This document shows, piece after piece, positions 9,199-16,827 of a stretch of 16,827 nucleotides of DNA. The position numbers were made by a program, and so were the translations under genes. The DNA comes from Pseudomonadota bacterium (GTDB lineage Bacteria > Pseudomonadota > Gammaproteobacteria > Burkholderiales > Burkholderiaceae_D). How positions within the stretch are numbered: the stretch's first letter is position 1; each line of letters opens with the position of its first letter. Under the pieces are notes generated by a model. The model worked only from the letters and a program-made list of their open reading frames with translations. It searched no databases and was not told the origin of the DNA. The stretch covers positions 1 to 16,827 of the forward strand of contig JAEWEK010000242.1 in the NCBI GenBank assembly GCA_023389425.1. The letters are read 5' to 3'.

Positions 9199-10125
9199 TC
9201 AGGCCGGACGCGCCACGCTTTCATGCGCGAGGGGTAAGGTGGCCTCAAGCAAGGTGCCGGCGCGTGGTCCGCTTTCCACCAGCAACTGCCCGCCGGCAGC
9301 GCTGATCCGCTCGCGCATGCCGGACAGGCCGCTGCCGTAGGACGCCGGGTCAGCGTCCATGCCGACGCCGTCGTCGTGGATGCCCAAGGTGACGCTGTCG
9401 TCGTTCAGGCGCAGGCTCACCGTGACCAGCGAGGCATGCGAGTGGCGCGAGGCATTCGACAAGCCCTCCTGCATGATGCGGTAAATCACGACGTCGAGCA
9501 GCGGTTCGCGCAGGCAAGCGTCGATAGCGGACTGGTCCACCGCATACTCGCACACCATCCCGGAGGTCCTTGCAAACTCGCGCACCTGGCGCCGCAAGGC
9601 GCCGCCCAGGCCTTCGCCAAGGGCCAGCGGCCGCAGGTTGTTGATGGTGCCACGCAAGGCGCGCAGGGCCGATTCCAGCGTATCGCCCAGTTGCAGCAAC
9701 GTGCCGTGGAGCGCCGGATGCAGGCTGCGCGTCGCGACCTGCAACAAGGAGACATCGATGCGCGCCGCCAGCAAATTCTGGCCGAGATCATCATGGATAT
9801 CGCGCGCGATGCGACCGCGCTCGTCGTCGCGCACCTTGCCTTGCTGCTGGACCAGCTGCGCCATCACACCATGCAACTCGGACAGGGCCAATTCGGCCTC
9901 GCCGCGCGCACCTTGTTCCGAATGCAATGCGCAGCGCGCCTCGCGCAGCCGCACTTCCGCTGCCCGGCAACGGCGCAGCAGGATGGCGCAGGCGCTGCCC
10001 AGCATGAGGAGCCAGAGCGCGGTCAGGCCGGCCGCCGCCGTCAGCCAGCCCGCCGCCTGTGCGTCCGCACCGCCCAGGCAAAGCGGGGCGGCGAGGCAGG
10101 CCGTTCGATAGGGCAGGCGGATCAT
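9199..10125 (-). CDS. NarL-type sensor histidine kinase (HisKA_3)
   Basis: A 308-residue kinase. The N-terminus has one clear membrane segment (about residues 26-50, WLTAAAGLTALWLLMLGSACAILL), preceded by another moderately hydrophobic stretch, and there is no sizeable periplasmic sensor. A coiled-coil linker (about 55-100) leads to the H-box RIARDIHDDLGQN with phospho-acceptor His111, the HisKA_3 type that partners NarL/LuxR-like regulators. The HATPase part shows EGLSNASRHSHA (N-box), DDGVGM (G1) and GSGLSGMRERI (G2). It starts at ATG 10125 with GGAAGG 6 bases upstream. No response regulator gene is adjacent, so it is an orphan in this window. The next gene downstream is a diguanylate cyclase. 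The signal is unknown. Confidence 0.9.
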   Translation of the reverse strand: MIRLPYRTACLAAPLCLGGADAQAAGWLTAAAGLTALWLLMLGSACAILLRRCRAAEVRLREARCALHSEQGARGEAELALSELHGVMAQLVQQQGKVRDDERGRIARDIHDDLGQNLLAARIDVSLLQVATRSLHPALHGTLLQLGDTLESALRALRGTINNLRPLALGEGLGGALRRQVREFARTSGMVCEYAVDQSAIDACLREPLLDVVIYRIMQEGLSNASRHSHASLVTVSLRLNDDSVTLGIHDDGVGMDADPASYGSGLSGMRERISAAGGQLLVESGPRAGTLLEATLPLAHESVARPA

Positions 10126-10283
10126 GGCATACCTTCCGACGTGATTCAGAACTTTCCTCCAACCAACATAGCGCGTCTAAGCACCAGGAATATTGTTCAT
10201 AATCAATCTGTTGCGAGGAAAGGCATATGGCGCGGCGCACGGACGCTGGCGCTGGGCACCTCCTGCAGTGACCCATCCCGCGC

Positions 10284-10289
10284 TATAAT
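10284..10289 (+). promoter_or_regulatory. Consensus -10 box of the queE-queD-tadA operon
   Basis: A perfect TATAAT lies 24 bases before the queE GTG. No good -35 is seen at 16-18 bases spacing, so an activator or weak -35 recognition is possible. I looked for a preQ1-type riboswitch in 10126-10313 and saw none. That 188-bp gap otherwise holds only the leader of the divergent sensor kinase and an AT-rich patch near 10185-10215. Confidence 0.5.
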
Positions 10290-10313
10290 GGAGGGTTCCA
10301 CGAAAGGCACAGA

Positions 10314-10949
10314 GTGACTTACAGCATCAAAGAAATCTTCTACACGCTGCAGGGCGAGGGCGCGCACGCCGGACGTCCGGCCGTGTTTTGCCGTTTCTCG
10401 GGCTGCAACCTGTGGAGCGGCCGCGAGGAAGACCGCGCCACGGCAGTCTGCCAGTTCTGCGACACGGATTTCGTCGGCACCGACGGCGAGCGGGGCGGCA
10501 AGTTCCGCGACGCCGCCGCACTGGCCGCCGAGATCGACAGCCTGTGGCCGGACACCTATGCCGCCAGCAAATACGTGGTCTTCACCGGCGGCGAGCCCTT
10601 GCTGCAGCTGGACGCGGCGCTGATCGACGCGATGCACACCCACGGCTTCACGATCGCCATTGAGACCAATGGCACGCTCCCGGTGCCGGCCGGCATCGAC
10701 TGGATCTGCGTCAGCCCGAAGATGGGCTCGAAACTGGTGGTGGAGAAGGGCAACGAAATCAAGGTCGTGATCCCGCAGGCGAACCAGGACCTGGCCGCCT
10801 ACGAACAACTCGACTTCGACAATTTCTTCGTGCAGCCGATGGACGGCCCGCTGGCCCAGCACAACACGCGCCTGGCGATCGAAACCTGCCGCCGCAACCC
10901 CAAGTGGAAGCTCAGCCTCCAGACCCACAAACTGCTCCAGATTCCCTGA
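10314..10949 (+). CDS. queE: 7-carboxy-7-deazaguanine synthase (radical SAM)
   Basis: A 211-residue radical SAM enzyme that converts 6-carboxy-5,6,7,8-tetrahydropterin to 7-carboxy-7-deazaguanine, the ring-contracting step towards preQ0 and queuosine. It opens with the family signature IFYTLQGEG. The [4Fe-4S] ligands are C31, C46 and C49, i.e. CX14CX2C, the longer-spaced motif used by QueE instead of CX3CX2C. The SAM-binding FTGGEPLLQ follows at about residues 90-98, and ETNGT and the C-terminal NTRLAIE region are conserved. The start is GTG 10314 with AAAGG 6 bases before it. It lies 6 bp upstream of queD, the enzyme making its substrate. queC and folE are not in the window and must lie elsewhere. 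Confidence 0.96.
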   Translation: MTYSIKEIFYTLQGEGAHAGRPAVFCRFSGCNLWSGREEDRATAVCQFCDTDFVGTDGERGGKFRDAAALAAEIDSLWPDTYAASKYVVFTGGEPLLQLDAALIDAMHTHGFTIAIETNGTLPVPAGIDWICVSPKMGSKLVVEKGNEIKVVIPQANQDLAAYEQLDFDNFFVQPMDGPLAQHNTRLAIETCRRNPKWKLSLQTHKLLQIP

Positions 10950-10955
10950 TTCGCC

Positions 10956-11402
10956 ATGTTGACCATTACCCGCAAACTCGAGTTCGATGCCGGCCACCGC
11001 ATCCCCGACCACAAGAGCCAGTGCCGCAACCTGCACGGGCACCGCTACACGCTCGAGATCACGCTGCTCGGCGAAGTCATCAACGCTGAGGGCAATTCCG
11101 ACAACGGCATGATCATGGACTTCTCGGACATCAAGGCGCTCGCCAAAGAGCACCTGGTGGACGTGTGGGACCACGCCTTCCTCGTCTACGAAAAAGACGA
11201 CAAGGTGCGCGACTTCCTGGCCAGCCTGCCGAACCACAAGACGGTCGTGATCGACCGCATTCCGACCGTCGAGAACCTGGCCCAGGTCGCCTTTGGCATC
11301 CTGAAGAACGCCTACACCGACCGTTTCGGCACCGGCCTGCGCCTGCACAAGCTGGTACTGCACGAAACCCCGAACTGCTGGGCCGAGATCACGGATGCGT
11401 GA
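10956..11402 (+). CDS. queD: 6-carboxy-5,6,7,8-tetrahydropterin synthase
   Basis: A 148-residue T-fold enzyme turning 7,8-dihydroneopterin triphosphate into 6-carboxytetrahydropterin, the substrate of QueE. Zinc ligands are His14 (FDAGHR), His27 and His29. The last two lie in the QueD motif CxxxHGH, with catalytic Cys23. Later conserved parts are the DFSDIK segment, WDHAFL, the PTVENLA helix and the HETPNCWAEI end, which includes the pterin-anchoring Glu. The length is slightly above the E. coli enzyme because of an acidic insertion around residues 42-50. It overlaps the next gene by 8 bp, indicating translational coupling with tadA. Confidence 0.96.
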   Translation: MLTITRKLEFDAGHRIPDHKSQCRNLHGHRYTLEITLLGEVINAEGNSDNGMIMDFSDIKALAKEHLVDVWDHAFLVYEKDDKVRDFLASLPNHKTVVIDRIPTVENLAQVAFGILKNAYTDRFGTGLRLHKLVLHETPNCWAEITDA

Positions 11403-11868
11403 CGAAGCCTTCATGGCGCTCGCTCTCGACCAGGCGCGCCTGGCCTGGGCCGCCGGCGAAGTGCCGGTGGGCGCCGTCGTCGTACGTGACGGCGAAGTGA
11501 TCGCCGCCGGCTTCAACCAGCCGATCGGCAGCCATGACCCGACCGCGCACGCCGAAATCGTCGCCCTGCGTGCGGCAGCCGGCAAGCTGGGCAACTATCG
11601 CCTGCCGGGCTGCGAGCTGTTCGTGACGCTGGAACCTTGCGCCATGTGCTCCGGCGCGATGATGCATGCCCGCCTGGCCCGCATCGTCTATGCCGCGCAG
11701 GATCCGAAGACCGGCGTGTGCGGCTCGGTGCTCGACCTGTTCCAGCACGGGCAGCTGAACCACCAGACCGAAGTCGTCGGCGGCGTGCTGGCCGACCAAT
11801 CGAGCGCCATGCTCAAGGCCTTTTTCGCCGAGCGCCGCGCCGCCGCGCGCCGACCGGCCGAGGGCTGA
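11395..11868 (+). CDS. tadA: tRNA-specific adenosine-34 deaminase
   Basis: A 157-residue zinc deaminase that converts A34 to inosine in tRNA-Arg(ACG), letting it read CGU, CGC and CGA. The cytidine-deaminase-like core is complete: H52-A-E54 (zinc ligand and proton shuttle) and P-C82-x-x-C85 (the other two ligands). The substrate-pocket residues around PVGAVVV and GFNQPIG, and the segment DPKTGVCGS, are typical of TadA. The start ATG 11395 lies inside the end of queD (8-bp overlap). Like the queuosine enzymes before it, it serves the wobble position, so the operon is functionally coherent even though the pathways differ. A GC hairpin follows the stop. Confidence 0.95.
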   Translation: MRDEAFMALALDQARLAWAAGEVPVGAVVVRDGEVIAAGFNQPIGSHDPTAHAEIVALRAAAGKLGNYRLPGCELFVTLEPCAMCSGAMMHARLARIVYAAQDPKTGVCGSVLDLFQHGQLNHQTEVVGGVLADQSSAMLKAFFAERRAAARRPAEG

Positions 11869-11874
11869 TCCGGC

Positions 11875-11893
11875 TGGCGCCGCGCGGGCGCCA
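11875..11893 (+). terminator. GC hairpin after tadA
   Basis: TGGCGCC and GGCGCCA form a perfect 7-bp stem around GCGCG, 6 bases after the tadA stop. No U-run follows, so it is at best a weak or factor-assisted terminator. A TATGCT at 11912-11917 may be the -10 of the next gene. Confidence 0.35.
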
Positions 11894-12024
11894 CCGCGCC
11901 GCGGGAAATGCTATGCTGGTTTCATGAGACGCCTGCGGGCGTTATGGAGACCATTGTTGCACTACCCAACCGTAGTCCGGTGTGCGCGGCCGTTGGCGAC
12001 CGCGATCATGCCGCGCCAGCCGCC

Positions 12025-12951
12025 ATGCCTACCCTGACCGCCAACGGCATTCGCCTTGCCTTCGACACCACGGGCGACCCCAAGAGCGTTCCTCTGCTGC
12101 TCATCCATGACCTCGGCATGCAATACACCGCCTGGCCGGACGAATACGTCGAAGGCCTGGCCGAGCTCGGCTTCTATGTGATCCGCTTCGACAACCGCGA
12201 CTGCGGCCTGTCCACCAAGTTCGAACAATCCGGCACGCCCAGCCTCAAGCTGGCCTGGCTCAAGTCGCGCCTGGGGTGGCCGCTGGCGGTGCCGTACACG
12301 CTCGACGACATGGCCGACGATGCGCTCGGCGTGCTGTCGGCGCTCGGCGTGGCGCGCGCGCACGTGGTGGGCGTGTCGATGGGCGGCATGATCGGCCAGG
12401 TGCTGGCGGCGCGCCATCCCGACCGCGTGCTGTCGCTGACCTCCATCATGGCCAGCAGCGGGCGGCGCGGCCTGCCCAAGCCGAGCGGGGCGCTGCGTAC
12501 CCTGCTGCTGCGTGCGCTGGCCAAGCCGAACGATTTCGATGCCGCCGTCGAGCAGACCGTCGCGGTGCTGCGCACCATCGGCAGTCCCGCCTACCCATCG
12601 CCGGACAAGCTGGTGCGCCGCAAGGTGGCGCGCATGCTGCGCCGCAATTGCTGTCCTGGCGGAACCGCGCGCCAGTGCCTGGCGATCGTGGCATCCGGCG
12701 ACCGCAGTGAACTCATCAAGACCATTGCCGTGCCCACCCTCGTGATCCATGGCGCCGCCGATGTCGTGTTGCCCCTGGCCTGCGGCACCGATACCGCCCA
12801 GTTGGTACCGGGCGCGCGACTGGAAGTCATCGAAGGGATGGGCCACGACCTGCCGCTGCAGCTGGCCGAGCGCATCCTCGCCTTGATCGACGAACATGCC
12901 CACGGTAAGATGGCGCCGGACTCAACACCCCGGCTCTTCGTCAAACAGTGA
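12025..12951 (+). CDS. Alpha/beta-fold hydrolase
   Basis: A 308-residue soluble hydrolase with a full Ser-Asp-His triad: Ser118 in the nucleophile elbow GVSMGG, Asp246 (HGAADVVLP) and His274 (EGMGHDLP). The N-terminal strand and oxyanion region read LLLIHDLGMQYTAW, with HDLG instead of the usual HGxG; related hydrolases vary here. A cap domain spans about residues 145-220. The substrate is unknown; esterase, lactonase or aryl-ester activity are all possible. I choose ATG 12025 because family-like sequence starts there (MPTLTANGIRL). ATG 11944 and ATG 11908 in the same frame would add 27 or 39 residues of unremarkable sequence, and none of the three has a clear SD. The gene ends in a GTGA overlap with the LD-carboxypeptidase gene, suggesting coupled translation. 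Confidence 0.87.
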   Translation: MPTLTANGIRLAFDTTGDPKSVPLLLIHDLGMQYTAWPDEYVEGLAELGFYVIRFDNRDCGLSTKFEQSGTPSLKLAWLKSRLGWPLAVPYTLDDMADDALGVLSALGVARAHVVGVSMGGMIGQVLAARHPDRVLSLTSIMASSGRRGLPKPSGALRTLLLRALAKPNDFDAAVEQTVAVLRTIGSPAYPSPDKLVRRKVARMLRRNCCPGGTARQCLAIVASGDRSELIKTIAVPTLVIHGAADVVLPLACGTDTAQLVPGARLEVIEGMGHDLPLQLAERILALIDEHAHGKMAPDSTPRLFVKQ

Positions 12952-13859
12952 CATTACCAAACATCGGATTGGCCATCGCGGCCACGGGCGGCGCCGCGCC
13001 GGATAAGGTCGCCGTCGAGCGCGGCATCGCACGCTTGCGCGAGCGGGGCGTGCGCGTTCACAACTACTACGATCACGCCCGGATTCACCAGCGCTTCGGC
13101 GGCACCGACGCCGCGCGCCTGGCCCAGCTGCATTCGGCCATCGCCGATCCCGACGTGCAAGTGGTGATGGCCCTGCGCGGCCAGTACGGCATCACCCGCC
13201 TGATGCCGCACATCGATTTCAAGGCCATTGCCGACAGCGGCAAGATCGTCGTCGGCTACTCCGACCTGACGGCGCTGCATATGGGCCTGCTGGCCAAGAC
13301 CGGCGCGCTCAGCTACGCCGGACCGATGATCTGCAACGACTTCGCCGACGAGGAATGGAACGCGTACACGCAGCAGCAGTTCTGGTCCTGCCTCGCGGGC
13401 CCGACGCACTCGGTGCACGGCGAGGCGACGGGCAATCCGGTGGTGGAAGAAGAGGGCACGATCTGGGGCGGCAACCTGGCGATGGTGGTGTCGCTGCTCG
13501 GCACCGAGTGGTTCCCGCAGATCGAAGGCGGCATTCTCTTCCTGGAGGATGTGGGGGAGCATCCCTACCGCGTCGAGCGCATGCTCCTGCAGCTGATGCA
13601 GGCCGGCGTGCTGGCGAAGCAAAAGGCGATCGTGCTCGGCGACTTCTCCCGCTACAAGTTGAGCCCCGCCGACAACGGCTACGATTTCGACCAGATGCTG
13701 GCGTATATGTGCGCCGCGCTGCCGGTGCCGATCCTGACCGGCCTTCCGTTCGGCCACATCCCGCGCCGGGCGACCATACCGTTCGGCGCGACGGCCCGGC
13801 TTACGTCCGATACCGGCGGATTTTCCCTGACGATGCGGCGCTATCCCACCGTCAGCTAG
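12948..13859 (+). CDS. ldcA: LD-carboxypeptidase (muramoyltetrapeptide carboxypeptidase)
   Basis: A 303-residue serine peptidase of family S66. It removes the terminal D-Ala from the tetrapeptide of recycled murein fragments in the cytoplasm. The Ser-Glu-His triad is visible: Ser105 in GYSDLTALH, Glu200 in FLEDVGEHPYRVER and His270 in FGHIPRR, with the same order and spacing as LdcA enzymes. The first region has the family features ALRGQYG and the strand GLAIAATGG. No signal peptide is seen, in keeping with cytosolic recycling. The start GTG 12948 overlaps the hydrolase stop by 4 bases. Other S66 members hydrolyse microcin or related peptides (MccF type); the sequence context favours the murein role but does not prove it. 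Confidence 0.92.
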   Translation: MTLPNIGLAIAATGGAAPDKVAVERGIARLRERGVRVHNYYDHARIHQRFGGTDAARLAQLHSAIADPDVQVVMALRGQYGITRLMPHIDFKAIADSGKIVVGYSDLTALHMGLLAKTGALSYAGPMICNDFADEEWNAYTQQQFWSCLAGPTHSVHGEATGNPVVEEEGTIWGGNLAMVVSLLGTEWFPQIEGGILFLEDVGEHPYRVERMLLQLMQAGVLAKQKAIVLGDFSRYKLSPADNGYDFDQMLAYMCAALPVPILTGLPFGHIPRRATIPFGATARLTSDTGGFSLTMRRYPTVS

Positions 13860-13891
13860 GCACTACCGTAGTCCCCTGCGCTGACCTTCGA

Positions 13892-13900
13892 TGGTAAAAT
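13892..13900 (+). promoter_or_regulatory. Extended -10 promoter of ybiT
   Basis: TGGTAAAAT gives TAAAAT (13895-13900) preceded by the TG of an extended -10 element, 40 bases before the GTG start. No clear -35 is visible, as is common for extended -10 promoters. An AAAGG (13929-13933) serves as SD, 7 bases before the start codon. Confidence 0.5.
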
Positions 13901-13940
13901 AGCCGGTTATCCGAAAACTCCCGCTTTCAAAGGTTCCCCA

Positions 13941-15542
<1,602 letters not shown>

Positions 15543-15563
15543 GCTGAACCAACAGCCGCAGCA

Positions 15564-15643
15564 CGTCGTCCCGGCGCAGGCCGGGCCCCATAGACCGCGT
15601 GCCGGCACGCTCAGCATGGGTCCCGGCCTGCGCCGGGACGACG
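15564..15643. repeat. 80-bp nested palindrome (REP-like element) after ybiT
   Basis: Two 28-base arms (15564-15591 and 15616-15643) are complementary with a single mismatch, giving a very stable GC stem. The 24-base loop itself holds a perfect 14-bp palindrome GCGTGCCGGCACGC (15597-15610). The arm contains CGTCGTCCCGGC, which I recognise as typical of dispersed intergenic palindromes in Burkholderiales. It lies 21 bases after the ybiT stop, followed by GGTTTT, so it may also terminate ybiT transcription. The rest of the 153-bp gap before nadA shows nothing else clear. Confidence 0.85.
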
Positions 15644-15695
15644 GTTTTGAGGGTGTCGTCTTTGGTCGCTTACTCAATGTGAGATCATATTCGGT

Positions 15696-16827
15696 ATGAA
15701 CATCCAACCGATCAAGACCTTCGAATACGACCACCCGGTCGCCGGCGCTGCCTGCACATCCGAAGCCTGGGCGCGCGTACCGGCCGCGCCGGACGCCGAA
15801 CAGCGCGCGGCGCTCAAGAACCGCATCCGCCGCCTGCTCAAGGAGCGCGAAGCCGTTCTTGTCGCCCATTACTACGTCGACGCCGACCTGCAGGACCTGG
15901 CCGAGGAAACCGGCGGCTGCGTCTCCGACTCGCTCGAGATGGCGCGCTTCGGCCGCGACCATCCGGCCAGGACGCTGGTGGTGGCCGGCGTGCGCTTCAT
16001 GGGCGAGACCGCCAAGATCCTCAGCCCCGAGAAGACCATCCTGATGCCGGACCTCGACGCGACCTGTTCGCTCGACCTGGGCTGCCCGGCCGACGAATTC
16101 GCCGCCTTCTGCGACCAGCATCCGGACCGCACGGTGGTCGTCTATGCGAACACCAGCGCCGCCGTGAAGGCGCGCGCCGACTGGATGGTGACCTCGTCGA
16201 TCGGACTGGACATCGTCAGGCACCTGCACGAACAGGGCAAGAAAATCCTGTGGGCGCCGGACCGTCACCTCGGCTCCTACATCCAGAAGCAAACCGGCGC
16301 GGACATGCTGCTGTGGCAGGGCTCATGCCTGGTGCACGATGAATTCAAGGGCATCGAGCTGGATCTGCTGCGCGCCCAGCACCCCGGCGCGAAGGTGCTG
16401 GTGCACCCGGAGTCGCCGGCCTCCGTGGTGGAGCAGGCCGACGTCGTCGGCTCGACCACGCAGCTCATCAATGCGGCGCAGACCATGGCGGCGACCACCT
16501 TCATCGTCGCAACCGATAACGGCATCCTGCACAAGATGCGGATGGCGGCGCCGGGCAAGCACTTCATCGAAGCCCCGACCGCGGGCAACAGTGCCACCTG
16601 CAAGAGCTGCGCGCACTGCCCGTGGATGGCGATGAACGGCCTGCAGAACCTGGCCGAGGTGCTGGAAAGCGGCCGCAACGAGATCCACGTCGACCCGGAG
16701 ATTGGCCGCCAGGCCAAGCGCGCGATCGACCGCATGCTCGATTTTGCCGCGGCGAAGAAGGCGAAGGCGCTGCCGACCGGCGCGCTGGAACAGGAAGGCA
16801 AACTCTTTACTGGAATCGGGCCGGCAT
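15696..16827 (+). CDS. nadA: Quinolinate synthase A (3' end beyond window)
   Basis: This iron-sulphur enzyme condenses iminoaspartate with dihydroxyacetone phosphate to quinolinate in de novo NAD synthesis. The frame is open for 377 codons to the window edge without a stop; by length it should end within a few codons. Expected [4Fe-4S] ligands are Cys124 (DATCSLDLGCP), Cys211 (WQGSCLVHDEF) and Cys308, the last of C302-x-x-C305-x-x-C308. Other family motifs are AHYYVDADLQDLAE, GVRFMGETAKIL, the PDRHLG segment and TDNGILHKM. The length and the roughly 45-residue N-terminal extension suit the proteobacterial form. The start ATG 15696 has no obvious SD. nadB and nadC would lie outside the window, if clustered. 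Confidence 0.95.
   Translation, partial: MNIQPIKTFEYDHPVAGAACTSEAWARVPAAPDAEQRAALKNRIRRLLKEREAVLVAHYYVDADLQDLAEETGGCVSDSLEMARFGRDHPARTLVVAGVRFMGETAKILSPEKTILMPDLDATCSLDLGCPADEFAAFCDQHPDRTVVVYANTSAAVKARADWMVTSSIGLDIVRHLHEQGKKILWAPDRHLGSYIQKQTGADMLLWQGSCLVHDEFKGIELDLLRAQHPGAKVLVHPESPASVVEQADVVGSTTQLINAAQTMAATTFIVATDNGILHKMRMAAPGKHFIEAPTAGNSATCKSCAHCPWMAMNGLQNLAEVLESGRNEIHVDPEIGRQAKRAIDRMLDFAAAKKAKALPTGALEQEGKLFTGIGPA

Noticed and set aside
10126..10313. Possible preQ1 riboswitch before queE
   Set aside because: No short pseudoknot with a C-rich and A-rich tail is seen; in this group queE is commonly not riboswitch-controlled.
10203..11594. A 463-codon minus-strand frame opposite queE-queD-tadA
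   Set aside because: It lies across three confidently identified genes on the other strand and shows no domain.

Overview
The window looks like an ordinary, gene-dense chromosomal segment of a high-GC betaproteobacterium. The best guess is Oxalobacteraceae (Massilia/Duganella/Telluria-like). This rests on strong third-position G/C bias, frequent GTG starts, the YbiT, NadA, LdcA and QueD/QueE sequences, a class I-like PHA synthase and a GC-rich intergenic palindrome. The genus is an inference from general resemblance, not from a search. I see no rRNA, tRNA, CRISPR array, transposase, integrase or prophage gene.

Left part (1-4745). A 5'-truncated hybrid sensor kinase (GAF-PAS-PAS-HisKA-HATPase-REC) is split by an apparent one-base insertion at the AAA at 1595-1597. 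It overlaps a NUDIX hydrolase by 4 bp. Convergent to these is a tight minus-strand trio: a winged-helix-like protein followed by two very small three-helix membrane proteins that look like diverged tandem paralogues. Then come a secreted DNA/RNA non-specific endonuclease with a good sigma70-like promoter and an 85-residue conserved-looking hypothetical.

Middle (4768-10125). A PHA synthase (minus strand) diverges from a probable stress protein (plus strand) that has an N-terminal YflT-like region and two C-terminal copies of a 58-residue repeat. A strong hairpin lies between this gene and a convergent PAS-GGDEF diguanylate cyclase, which follows a NarL-type sensor kinase on the same strand with no response regulator in view.

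Right part (10314-16827). queE, queD and tadA form a compact operon. Their products feed two different modifications of tRNA wobble position 34: queuosine and inosine. Next are an alpha/beta hydrolase coupled by a 4-bp overlap to an LD-carboxypeptidase (murein recycling), the ABC-F ATPase ybiT with its own extended -10 promoter, an 80-bp nested palindrome, and nadA (quinolinate synthase), which runs off the right edge.

Most of the window is housekeeping. The points most worth checking are the kinase frameshift, the winged-helix/small-membrane-protein trio, the duplicated 58-residue repeat next to the PHA synthase, and the nested palindrome. I found no convincing wholly new system.
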